A stretch of DNA of 15,144 nucleotides from Dehalococcoidia bacterium UBA1328. Its GTDB lineage: Bacteria; Chloroflexota; Dehalococcoidia; Lucifugimonadales; Lucifugimonadaceae. Below, piece after piece: positions 1 to 7,947 of this stretch (positions are counted from its first letter, which is position 1; the number at the start of each line of letters is the position of its first letter). A program made the translations under genes and the position numbers. The stretch is from positions 1 through 15,144 of the forward strand of contig DBTA01000038.1 of assembly GCA_002306815.1 (NCBI GenBank). Reading direction: 5' to 3'. The notes beneath the pieces were generated by a model. That model was given only the letters and a program-made list of their open reading frames with translations, had not been told where the DNA came from and did not search any database.

Positions 1-34
1 ATTTCTGCGAGGGCTTCTCTAGTTCAATTTCAAC

Positions 35-109
35 TGGAGCGGAAGACGAGATTCGAACTCGCGACCCTCTCCTTGGCAAGGAGATGCTCTACCACTGAGC
101 CACTTCCGC
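35..109 (-). tRNA. trnG: tRNA-Gly (anticodon GCC)
   Basis: Read on the minus strand the segment folds into a full cloverleaf. The acceptor is GCGGAAG/CTTCCGC, the D stem GCTC/GAGC, and the anticodon stem TCTCC/GGAGA with loop TTGCCAA, so the anticodon is GCC (Gly). The T stem GCGAG/CTCGT has one G-U pair and a TTCGAAT loop. The discriminator base is T at 38, and the 3' CCA is encoded (35-37). No mismatch is visible. No neighbouring tRNA follows within the window on its 3' side. Confidence 0.97.
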
Positions 110-132
110 TGGCGCATTCAACAGTAAGCATT

Positions 133-166
133 CTGGGGCATATGGTCAAGATGCCCCGGGATTTTT
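133..166 (+). terminator. Candidate rho-independent terminator, plus strand
   Basis: GGGGCAT (135-141) and ATGCCCC (151-157) form a perfect 7-bp GC-rich stem with a 9-nt loop. C133-G159 and a T-G wobble extend it, and ATTTTT follows directly. The T run makes it a plus-strand terminator; read on the minus strand there is no U tract. No plus-strand gene is seen just upstream, only the antisense of tRNA-Gly. It would therefore serve a gene left of the window, or its function is something else. Confidence 0.4.
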
Positions 167-189
167 GTGATGTTTTTATGGGTGTGTTG

Positions 190-254
190 GCGGGTTGTAG
201 CATTCCGCAACCCTTGCCCCGCTGAAGGTCCCTCCAGCAAGCTCGGGAAGGGGT
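190..254. repeat. Overlapping inverted repeats 3' of the oxidoreductase gene
   Basis: GGGTTG (192-197) pairs with CAACCC (208-213) over a 10-nt loop. The same CCC is also part of ACCCTTGC (210-217), which can pair with GCAAG and, after a bulge, GGGT further right (about 237-254). Inside the second fold lies a minus-strand hairpin, GCTGGAG-GGAC-CTTCAGC (one G-U pair). The two outer folds exclude each other. The element lies just past the stop of the minus-strand oxidoreductase, so it may act in 3'-end formation. No clear U tract follows on either strand. Confidence 0.3.
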
Positions 255-317
255 ACGAGCGGCTGTGGCGTTGAGTGTGATCGGTCTACTGAATCAAGTT
301 CAGGATTATATTGGCCA

Positions 318-1328
318 TTATTCGGCAACTTTAATGAGGAGTTTGCCGAAATTTTTGCCGTTTAGGAGTCCAATGAAAGCTTCGGGGGCGTTCTCGAAAC
401 CGTCGACCACGTCTTCCATGTACTTGAGTCTACCCTGTTTGATCCATTCGGCAATGCGTCCCCGAGCTACCTCATGTTGGAGTTCGAAGTCGTAGACCAA
501 GAAGCCCTCGACTGTCGTGCGAGTACGAATTAGCGCCGCCATATTGCGCGGTCCCTGTGGCGGTTCGGCCGCGTTGTACTGCGAGATTTGTCCGCAAATG
601 GCAACTCTGGATTTCAGCGCAAGATTCTCGAAAACGGCGTCCGAAACAGGTCCGCCTACGTTGTCGAAGTAGCAATCAACACCGTTGGGCGCGATCTGTA
701 CCAGTTTCTGTGAAACGTTTTCTGTCTTGTAGTTGATCGCAGAATCGAATCCGAGTTCATTGACGACGTAGGAGCACTTTTCGTCAGTTCCCGCCACACC
801 GATTACCTTGCATCCGTTGATCTTCCCTATCTGACCGACCACCGCTCCAACCGCGCCGGAAGCCGCCGAAACAACTAGTGTGTCGCCCGCTCGCGGTTTT
901 AGCACGGCGAGCAATCCGAAGTATGCGGTCATGCCTGGCATACCTAGAATGCCAACGGCGGTTGAAATTGGTCCGAGATCCGGGTCGATTCGTTTTACCG
1001 TGTGTGCGCTAACGATGGCGTATTCCTGCCAGCCAATGCTGGATCGAATGATGTCACCAGCTTTGTACAGAGGCGATTCGCTCTTTTGTACGCGGGCAAC
1101 AACCTCTCCGGTCATCACGTCACCCGGTTCAAGAACGGTTGCGTATGAGGGTCCGGATCGCATTCGACCGCGCATGTAAGGATCGAGACTCAAGTAGAGC
1201 GTTTTGATTAGCACTTCGCCGTGCTTTGGTTCCGGAATATCCGATTCTTTCAATGCGAAGTTTTTTGGGGTTGGCTCACCAACTGGTCGACTAGCCATGG
1301 TCCATGCGCGGTTTGTTTCATTTGTCAT
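318..1328 (-). CDS. NADP-dependent MDR-family oxidoreductase (CurA / prostaglandin-reductase type)
   Basis: This is a soluble zinc-independent medium-chain reductase of 336 aa, the usual length for the family. The N-terminal catalytic lobe carries the hallmark LSLDPYMRGRM (about residues 46-56), typical of the CurA/leukotriene B4 dehydrogenase branch. The Rossmann nucleotide fold has an AASGAVGAVVGQ motif near residues 152-165, followed by a basic/polar region that fits NADPH. Family members reduce the double bond of alpha,beta-unsaturated ketones or aldehydes; the substrate here is unknown. The ATG start has a weak purine-rich stretch (GAAAG) upstream. It is the last gene of the minus-strand cluster, 45 nt after hyuA, which suggests cotranscription and a late reductive step in the same pathway. 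The stop is TAA. Confidence 0.9.
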   Translation of the reverse strand: MTNETNRAWTMASRPVGEPTPKNFALKESDIPEPKHGEVLIKTLYLSLDPYMRGRMRSGPSYATVLEPGDVMTGEVVARVQKSESPLYKAGDIIRSSIGWQEYAIVSAHTVKRIDPDLGPISTAVGILGMPGMTAYFGLLAVLKPRAGDTLVVSAASGAVGAVVGQIGKINGCKVIGVAGTDEKCSYVVNELGFDSAINYKTENVSQKLVQIAPNGVDCYFDNVGGPVSDAVFENLALKSRVAICGQISQYNAAEPPQGPRNMAALIRTRTTVEGFLVYDFELQHEVARGRIAEWIKQGRLKYMEDVVDGFENAPEAFIGLLNGKNFGKLLIKVAE

Positions 1329-1373
1329 GATCAGATTCTTTCAGAAGTTGGTAGGGCTGTTGACGGGTTATCC

Positions 1374-3524
1374 CTAGTGTTCGATGCTGAGATTTCCAAA
1401 CTGGTCGACCGTGACCTTCCATTCGGGATGTATTACCGTCGTGCAGTCGGGTTCTTCCACGATTGCCGGGCCGGTGAATACCGCACCCGCAGGCAAGAGA
1501 GACCGATCATAAACGGTCGAATCGATCATTCCTCTATCACCAGTTTCGCTGGCGAAGTAAACCTGGCGAAAACCCTTGATGGAAGATGATGGGTCGGAAT
1601 CGACGTTAGCCAGTTTGCGCATTTTTGGTCGAGCAATTTTGCCGACAGTAGTGAGTCGAAGATTTACCAGTTCGACTGGCTCATCATTGGCGCGGAATCC
1701 GTAGGCGGTTTCGTGTGCTTCATGGAACGATTCGGTAAGTTCGTCCATCCAATGTTGGTCGATCGAATCGCGTTTAGGCACTGGAACGCTGAGTTCAAAG
1801 CTCTGTCCCCAGTAACGCATTTCGACTGCTCGCTCGAACTCTGGTTCTCCTGATGCTGATGCTGCCTGATGATGAGCTTCACGACCGAGTGATTCGAGTC
1901 GTTCGAATTCACTTGAGATTTTCGCTAGATCAACCTGGTCGGCTCTGGCAATGAGCGTTGCTGACCCCTCCATTCGAACGTCGGTTACTAGAAGTCCAAG
2001 GGCTGATGCTGTACCGGGACCGAGAGGAATCAGAACTTTTGGTATTCCTGCTTGTTCTGCGAGTCGAACGGTGTGGGCAGGACCCGCACCACCGAATCCG
2101 ATCAACATGAAATCACGTGGGTCGTGACCCCGCTGAACCGAAACCAGTCGCAGGGCGTTGACCATAGCCGTGTTGGCGATTTCGACGATTCCATGAGCGG
2201 CACCTTCGACTGATAGACCTAGAGGCTCTGCGCAGTGGGTTCGGATTGCAGCATAAGCTGCTTCCCGGTCAAGCTTCATTTCACCGCCAGCAAAATAATC
2301 GGGATCGAGACGTCCGAGAACGAGATTTGCGTCCGTGATCGTCGGCTGCCTGCCACCCAGTCCATAGCAGACCGGACCGGGATCAGCTCCAGCCGAATGA
2401 GGTCCGACTCGAAGCGCACCGCCCGAATCAACCCATGCGATCGAACCTCCTCCAGCACCAATTTCTACGAGGTCTACGACTGGTGTTCTTATTGGGTAGC
2501 CCGACGCTCCGCCGAACGCGCCTGTGCCACTTTGAGCAGCACCGCCTACGCTGTAATCCTTGGTGATGTTGGGTTGACCGTTTCGTATCAGGCTCGCCTT
2601 CGCCGTGGTACCTCCCATGTCGAACGAGATTACGTTCGGATAGCCCAGAGACGAACCAAGTGAAGCGGCGGCAACGGCTCCGGCAGCGGGACCGGATTCG
2701 ACCATGAATACCGGGTTTTCCGATGCTGCTTTCGCGGGGTACACGCCTCCACTCGATTGCATCACCAGTAGTTCAGAAGTGACATTTTCTGCGACGAGTT
2801 GGTCGCTAATTGATGACAAATAGGTGCTGACGATTGGTGCGACTGAGGAGTTGATTACCGTGGTAGATGCCCGGAGATATTCCCGGAATTCCGGCACCAC
2901 GTCGGACGAAAGAGAGATGATCACTTTGGGCAGCTTTGCGGCGATTGTTTCGCCGACCCTTCGCTCGTGATCTGGATTTCGATAAGAGTGAAGCAGACAG
3001 ACAGCCACTGCCTCGATCTCGGATTCAGCTATTTGTTCCACTAATTGAGCAAGAGCCGATTCGTCGAGCGGAGTTACAACTTCGCCTTTTGCATTCAGCC
3101 TTTCTGGAACCTCGAAACATAGCTGTCGCGGAACCAGTGGCGCAGGCTTCTCGAACTGGAGATCGTAGAGCGACGGTCGAATTTGGCGAGCAATTTCGAG
3201 CATGTCCCGAAAACCCTCGGTGGTCACGAAGGCTGTTTTAGCGGTTTTTCCTTCGATGATTGCGTTGGTGGCAACGGTTGTCGCGTGGACGACGTGTTCT
3301 ATTGCAGCGGGATCCACCGAGTCGACGGACAGGAGTTTTTGTACCGCAGAAATAAATCCTGACGCGGGATTTGATGGAGTCGATAAAACCTTCGAAGTCG
3401 TGACCTCACCGGTAACAGAATCAACCAGTGTGCCGTCGGTGAACGTGCCGCCAATATCGACGCCTATTCGGAACCGTTGATCGCCGGTTTCAGAACCGAC
3501 TGGAAAGTGTGACGTGCTGGTCAA
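1374..3524 (-). CDS. hyuA: HyuA-family subunit (hydantoinase A / 5-oxoprolinase / ATP-dependent carboxylase type)
   Basis: This 716-aa protein carries the ATP-binding, actin-like half of HyuA/HyuB enzymes. The first phosphate loop, GVDIGGTFTDG, is at residues 21-31 and the second, DMGGTTAKASL, starts at D302. Further on are the glycine-rich GAGGGSIAWVD segment and an SAGADPGPVCYG motif, all standard for the family, then a conserved C-terminal domain. Family enzymes use ATP to open lactam or imide rings (hydantoins, 5-oxoproline) or to carboxylate ketones such as acetone and acetophenone. Sequence alone does not decide which applies here. The start is TTG inside a TTGA overlap with the hyuB-1 stop; AGAGGA about 7 nt upstream supports it and implies translational coupling. 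The partner subunits are the two HyuB proteins directly upstream. Confidence 0.95.
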   Translation of the reverse strand: MTSTSHFPVGSETGDQRFRIGVDIGGTFTDGTLVDSVTGEVTTSKVLSTPSNPASGFISAVQKLLSVDSVDPAAIEHVVHATTVATNAIIEGKTAKTAFVTTEGFRDMLEIARQIRPSLYDLQFEKPAPLVPRQLCFEVPERLNAKGEVVTPLDESALAQLVEQIAESEIEAVAVCLLHSYRNPDHERRVGETIAAKLPKVIISLSSDVVPEFREYLRASTTVINSSVAPIVSTYLSSISDQLVAENVTSELLVMQSSGGVYPAKAASENPVFMVESGPAAGAVAAASLGSSLGYPNVISFDMGGTTAKASLIRNGQPNITKDYSVGGAAQSGTGAFGGASGYPIRTPVVDLVEIGAGGGSIAWVDSGGALRVGPHSAGADPGPVCYGLGGRQPTITDANLVLGRLDPDYFAGGEMKLDREAAYAAIRTHCAEPLGLSVEGAAHGIVEIANTAMVNALRLVSVQRGHDPRDFMLIGFGGAGPAHTVRLAEQAGIPKVLIPLGPGTASALGLLVTDVRMEGSATLIARADQVDLAKISSEFERLESLGREAHHQAASASGEPEFERAVEMRYWGQSFELSVPVPKRDSIDQHWMDELTESFHEAHETAYGFRANDEPVELVNLRLTTVGKIARPKMRKLANVDSDPSSSIKGFRQVYFASETGDRGMIDSTVYDRSLLPAGAVFTGPAIVEEPDCTTVIHPEWKVTVDQFGNLSIEH

Positions 3525-5281
3525 TCTGTGTTCCTCTTGCTTGCCATTGACTGCCTAAGTGAGTTCGTCTTGTCTGTATCTATTTTTTGCGTTGAATCGT
3601 CGACAACAACCCCGTAAAAATCCTGTGCTCTTTTAGAACTGATCTTCCCGCCAATAACGTCCTTCAAAACCGCTTTAATGTCTCGTTCCAACGGTGAGCC
3701 GTATCCGCCACCGCCAGGTGTTTGAAAACTCACCGTGTCTCCGGGTTTCAACTCAACTACACATTTGGAGCTAAGTTCGTTGGAATCCTCATTCGGGCTG
3801 TCGGGGTTCAGTATGTAATAAGCCTTACGACCTTCTAGTCCACCGAAAATCCCCTGTGGTCCCTTGATGTCGCGGTCAGACAGCACAGTGAAGGTCGCCG
3901 GGTCATCAGGGAAGTGGTAGTCACGCCGCATGCCGAGTCCACCTCGGTACTTCCCCGGTCCTTCTGAATTTTCGATCAGAGACAATCGTGACACCCGCAT
4001 TGGGAAGTGCGATTCAACTTCTTCAACAGGTGCGTTTTCTGTATTTTGTCCGTGTTGCTGAACGGCATCAGGACCATCGGAAGTCGCACGGGCACCATAG
4101 CCGCCAGCGAGCGCTTCGTAATTGCAGTGGTACTCGCCAGTTTCACGATCAATAATTCCGAACCCCGCCTGCGCCATCATCGCTTTGGTAGAAGAAGCAA
4201 CTTTTTTTGGCAGTCCGCTGGAAAACGCTCGGAACAACATATCGTTCACCCGAACCTGGGTTTCCCATCCTCCGACCACTGGAGCCGGGTGCACAGCGTG
4301 AACGACAGTACCCGGTTCCGCGTTCATCTTGATATGTCGATAAAAACCGTCGTTCACCGGCATGTCGGGCGCCATTAAAGCCCGGAGTGCGTAGGCACAG
4401 GCAGCGAAAGTCATTGCCTTGGTGGAATTAACAGGAGCTCGCCGCTGTTTGTCGCAACCGTCGAAATCGAAGTACACAGACTCACCTTCGACCTTGATTT
4501 CTACCTGTAGGTTCACGACATCGTCGCTGAATCCGTCGAAATCGAGGAAGCTGTTAGCGGTGTAAACCCCATCCGTTATGTTGGAGATTTCGGCTCGGGT
4601 TCGTCGATCTGTGTATTTGACTACGGCTTCGACATAGTGGTCGAATTCCTGGAGACCGTATCTTTCTATGAGGTCTACCAGCCGTCTTGCTCCGACGGTG
4701 TTGGCGGCGACCTGAGCACGAAAATCGCCTGTGGTGACACGCTTTGAGCGGATCTGGGCGAGCAACAGCTTGAAGACGTCGTCGTTGATATTTCCGCGTT
4801 TCACCAGCTTGGTGGGGGGGATGATCACGCCTTCCTGAAATATCTCCTGGAATGGTCCGATCGATGCGGGGGCGCCGCCTCCTACATCGACGTGATGCGC
4901 CAGCGAAGCGACGTAGCCAATAAGTTCACCGTTGTGGTGAATAGGACCAAACACAGTGACGTCGTTAAGGTGGGATCCGCCGCCAAACGGGTCGTTAACC
5001 ACCAGCATGTCGCCCGGTTCAAGGTTTTCTATACCGTAAGTTCGTACCGATGTTGGAATGAGCTCGACAAATGATCCGAGGTGCACGGGCTGGGTGAACG
5101 CCTGTGAGATTGGTCGGCAATTTCTATCGAAGAAGGCGCACGAAAAGTCTTGCCGGGTTTTTACGTTGGTTGAATATGCGGAGCGCCGAAGAGCGGCTGC
5201 CATCTCCTCGGCAACCTGCGTCAGGGCAGAACGAATGACTTCGAATTGTATTGGGTCGATGACCGGAGTATCAGGTGCCAC
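3521..5281 (-). CDS. hyuB: HyuB-family subunit, copy 1 (hydantoinase B / oxoprolinase type)
   Basis: HyuB is the second half of the ATP-dependent hydrolase/carboxylase and works with HyuA in the cytoplasm. The GTG start at 5281 is preferred. It has GAAAGG 7 nt upstream, overlaps the preceding gene by only 11 nt, and its MAPDTPVIDPIQFEVIR start matches the N-terminus of the neighbouring paralogue. That gives 586 aa. A longer GTG start at 5353 (610 aa) would add 24 residues with no counterpart and overlap by 83 nt. Hallmarks are NDPFGGG (about 96-102), HLND, AHHVDVGGGAPAS (about 128-140), APVVGGWE, GGYGARATSDGPD, and a C-terminal GGGGYGSP. It is clearly paralogous to the next hyuB. The stop codon overlaps the hyuA start. 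Confidence 0.94.
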   Translation of the reverse strand: MAPDTPVIDPIQFEVIRSALTQVAEEMAAALRRSAYSTNVKTRQDFSCAFFDRNCRPISQAFTQPVHLGSFVELIPTSVRTYGIENLEPGDMLVVNDPFGGGSHLNDVTVFGPIHHNGELIGYVASLAHHVDVGGGAPASIGPFQEIFQEGVIIPPTKLVKRGNINDDVFKLLLAQIRSKRVTTGDFRAQVAANTVGARRLVDLIERYGLQEFDHYVEAVVKYTDRRTRAEISNITDGVYTANSFLDFDGFSDDVVNLQVEIKVEGESVYFDFDGCDKQRRAPVNSTKAMTFAACAYALRALMAPDMPVNDGFYRHIKMNAEPGTVVHAVHPAPVVGGWETQVRVNDMLFRAFSSGLPKKVASSTKAMMAQAGFGIIDRETGEYHCNYEALAGGYGARATSDGPDAVQQHGQNTENAPVEEVESHFPMRVSRLSLIENSEGPGKYRGGLGMRRDYHFPDDPATFTVLSDRDIKGPQGIFGGLEGRKAYYILNPDSPNEDSNELSSKCVVELKPGDTVSFQTPGGGGYGSPLERDIKAVLKDVIGGKISSKRAQDFYGVVVDDSTQKIDTDKTNSLRQSMASKRNTD

Positions 5282-6992
5282 TGCGGAGCCTTTCGGTTTC
5301 GGTCTTGTCGACAGTTTGAGACTGAATATCGACCGCAACTCCGTATCGTTCACGCGCTCGTCCTACGGAAATTTTGCCCTGCAATACGTCCGATAAAACG
5401 GCTTCTGACTCGCGATTCTTCGGTGACCCGTAGCCACCACCGCCAGAAGTTCGATAGCTGATCACATCTCCGGGTTTCAACTGAACAGTGGTCTTGGAAG
5501 ACAAATGTTCTTCTTCGCCGTTTTGAATCAGTGCGTAAACGGACTTGCTGCCGCGTTCACCATCGAACAACCCCCTCGGTCCCGCCTTGTCTCGATCTGC
5601 AAGAATCGTGAACGTCGCTTCTTCAGGGAACGTGTAGTCACGCCGCAGACCTAGTCCACCTCGGTATTCGCCAGGACCTTCTGAATCGGGCACGAGTTCG
5701 TAACGCGTGATTTGAACAGGGTAGTTAGACTCAGTTTCTTCGATAGGGGCGTTTTCGGTGTTTTGTCCATGCGATTGCACTGCATCAGGACCGTCTGAAG
5801 TCGAGCGGGCTCCGTAGCCTCCGGCGAGAGTTTCAAGGAAGCAGTAGTACTCGCCAGTTTGGTGATTCTCACCACCGAACCCCGAGTGGCATTGCATAGA
5901 TTTCGTACCCGCACAAACTTCGTCGGGTAGAGCGGGAGAAAGAGCTTCGAAGATCAAATCGTTGAGTCGAACGTGGGTCTCCCATCCGCCGACAACCGGG
6001 GCAGGGTGGACACAATTTGTAACTGTGCCTTCTGGCGCGTCGACATGGACGTAGCGGTAAAACCCGTCGTTTACGGGGAGATCTTTGTCCATGAGACAAC
6101 GAAGGGCGTAAGCACATGCCGAAAACGTTTGGGCGAACGTTGAATTCACCGGTGCTCGGCGCTGTTGGTCGGATCCACTCGTGTCGAACCGCACTCCTTC
6201 GTCGTTGATGGTGATCTTTACGGCGAGCTTAACTACATCATCAGAAAATCCATCGTTATCGACGAAGCCTTCTGCCTGATAGACGCCTTTTGGTAATCGA
6301 TCGACCTCCGCCTGAGTACGGCGATCGGTGTATTCGATAATCTCGTCTATGTATAGATTGAACTCGTCTAGACCGTAGCGATCGATGATCTCGGTTATTC
6401 GAAGAGTTCCTGTTTTGTTTGAAGCTATTTGAGCCCGGAAATCGCCCGAGGTTTCACGCTTGGAACGGATCTGTGAAACAACGAGTCTGAAAAGGTCCTG
6501 ATCCAGGTTTCCGTTGTTTACGAACTTGATTGGGGGGATGATGATCCCTTCTTGGAAGACTTCTCGGAAAGCCCCAACTGACGCAGGAGCACCCCCGCCA
6601 ACATCGACATGATGGGCAAGGCAAGCGGTGTACCCGACCAGTTCGTCGCCGTAATAGACCGGACCGATTAGCGAAATGTCATTAAGGTGAACCCCGCCGC
6701 CATATGGATCGTTGGACAGGATCATGTCACCTGGCCCCAGATTTTCGGGTCCGTATCGTTTCACGGCGATCGGAACATGCCGCACAAAAGAACCTAGGTG
6801 CACCGGTTGAGTGAAAGCCTGCGCAACAGATCGAAGATTTTTGTCAAAGAAAGCACACGAAAAATCCTGGCGAGTTTTCACGTTCGTTGAGTAGGCAGAT
6901 CGTCGAAGGGCGATTGCCATTTCTTCGGCTGCTTGGGTTAATGCATTCCGAACGACTTCGAACTTGATCGGATCGAGTGCTGGCTGAGTCAT
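5271..6992 (-). CDS. hyuB: HyuB-family subunit, copy 2 (hydantoinase B / oxoprolinase type)
   Basis: A 573-aa tandem paralogue of the downstream hyuB, collinear over the whole length and more than half identical by eye. It keeps NDPYGGG (94-100), HLND (102-105), AHHVDVGGGAPAS (126-138), APVVGGWE and GGGGYGSP, so both copies look intact and functional. It differs in loops, for example a shorter C-terminal linker before LSSKTTVQLKPGD, as expected if the two copies have split roles or form a heteromer. The ATG start is fixed by homology; no clear Shine-Dalgarno sequence precedes it. It lies 107 nt after the interrupted hydrolase gene and overlaps copy 1 by 11 nt. Confidence 0.94.
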   Translation of the reverse strand: MTQPALDPIKFEVVRNALTQAAEEMAIALRRSAYSTNVKTRQDFSCAFFDKNLRSVAQAFTQPVHLGSFVRHVPIAVKRYGPENLGPGDMILSNDPYGGGVHLNDISLIGPVYYGDELVGYTACLAHHVDVGGGAPASVGAFREVFQEGIIIPPIKFVNNGNLDQDLFRLVVSQIRSKRETSGDFRAQIASNKTGTLRITEIIDRYGLDEFNLYIDEIIEYTDRRTQAEVDRLPKGVYQAEGFVDNDGFSDDVVKLAVKITINDEGVRFDTSGSDQQRRAPVNSTFAQTFSACAYALRCLMDKDLPVNDGFYRYVHVDAPEGTVTNCVHPAPVVGGWETHVRLNDLIFEALSPALPDEVCAGTKSMQCHSGFGGENHQTGEYYCFLETLAGGYGARSTSDGPDAVQSHGQNTENAPIEETESNYPVQITRYELVPDSEGPGEYRGGLGLRRDYTFPEEATFTILADRDKAGPRGLFDGERGSKSVYALIQNGEEEHLSSKTTVQLKPGDVISYRTSGGGGYGSPKNRESEAVLSDVLQGKISVGRARERYGVAVDIQSQTVDKTETERLRSGT

Positions 6993-7099
6993 GATCAGGC
7001 GATGATAGCTCGGTAAAGTTGAGTCGTGGGCGCGTAGCCGGCCAAAATGCTAACGACCGCTACGAACTTGATTTTCATCATCTAACGGATCAATTTTGT

Positions 7100-7942
7100 C
7101 TAGAGCGGTTTCCAGACGGATTTCCCGCCTTCCGAAACTACGTGACCGATGCTTCGACCGGTAGCGAGATGCCCGCTGAAGACTACCCATTCTTGCGTTG
7201 ACGCGAGCATCAAGAGATTCTTGCGAGACTGCGTCGACATGCGCGTGTTCCAGTCGAATGTCGGACACCATGATTGCTCGGTTACCTGCGCAACACTGTG
7301 GAACAGGTCGCCGGTAATAACGCCCGTTTGATCACCCGACTTGATTAGCACACACTGTTGCCCCGGTGTATGGCCGTTTGTAGGCAGGGTAGAAATGCCT
7401 GGCGATAGTTGCTCAACTCCTCCGATCAGCTTCAAGGCTCCTAGCTGTTCGAGCGGTTTAACGGAACGGTCGAAAGCTGGATTATCGTTTTCCGGCTTGG
7501 AGTAATGTTCCCAGTCACGCTCAGCAATCCAGTGAGTGGAGTTCGGGAATGTCTTGATAGGGGTGTCGCCGTCGTAGGTGACATTCCAGCCAATGTGATC
7601 GCCGTGACAGTGAGTCGTGACGACGATATCGATATCTTCAGGCTGCACGCCAATAGCCGCGATATTGTCGATCAACTTGCCGCTTTAACCAGTTTGTTCG
7701 TTGACGATATCTCCCATTCCGGCGTCCACAAGGATTACTGGACTTTCACCGTTTGTCGCGCGAATGATGTGACCTCGCCAATCGGGATGCCATTTACCCT
7801 CCGGGGTGAGTGCAATATCACGGTACGGGTCCCATGCCGAATCGGGCAGATCGGGGAATACGACAGACGGGTCGCGTGGCAGCGATGGACCATCGAGAAC
7901 GGCGGTGATTTCGTAATCACCAATCGTGTAAGAAGTAGACAT
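7100..7942 (-). pseudogene. Metallo-beta-lactamase-fold hydrolase interrupted by an in-frame TAA
   Basis: The reading frame from the ATG at 7942 to the TAG at 7100 is 280 codons, a normal size for this family, but codon 86 is TAA (7685-7687). The frame is identical on both sides, so this is a nonsense codon and not a frameshift. The first 85 residues supply the N-terminal strands, ending in VILVDAGMGD. The rest holds all the zinc ligands: HCHGDH (H111, H113, D115, H116), GHTPGQ (H191), TGDL (D212) and SGH (H258). A TTG at 7675 could start the C-terminal part alone, but without the N-terminal strands it is unlikely to fold. The start is 5 nt after the RraA-like stop, with GAGGG 11 nt upstream. 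If read through it would be a two-metal hydrolase (lactonase/thioesterase-like; substrate unknown). A sequencing error or a recent mutation both fit. Confidence 0.82.
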
Positions 7943-7947
7943 ACGGG

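Noticed and set aside
265..495. Plus-strand 76-codon ORF
   Set aside because: It is mostly antisense to the end of the oxidoreductase gene, has no family features and no supported start.
7665..7700. Frameshift as cause of the metallo-hydrolase split
   Set aside because: The distance between the two frames is a multiple of three and both lie in the same frame, so the break is a nonsense codon.
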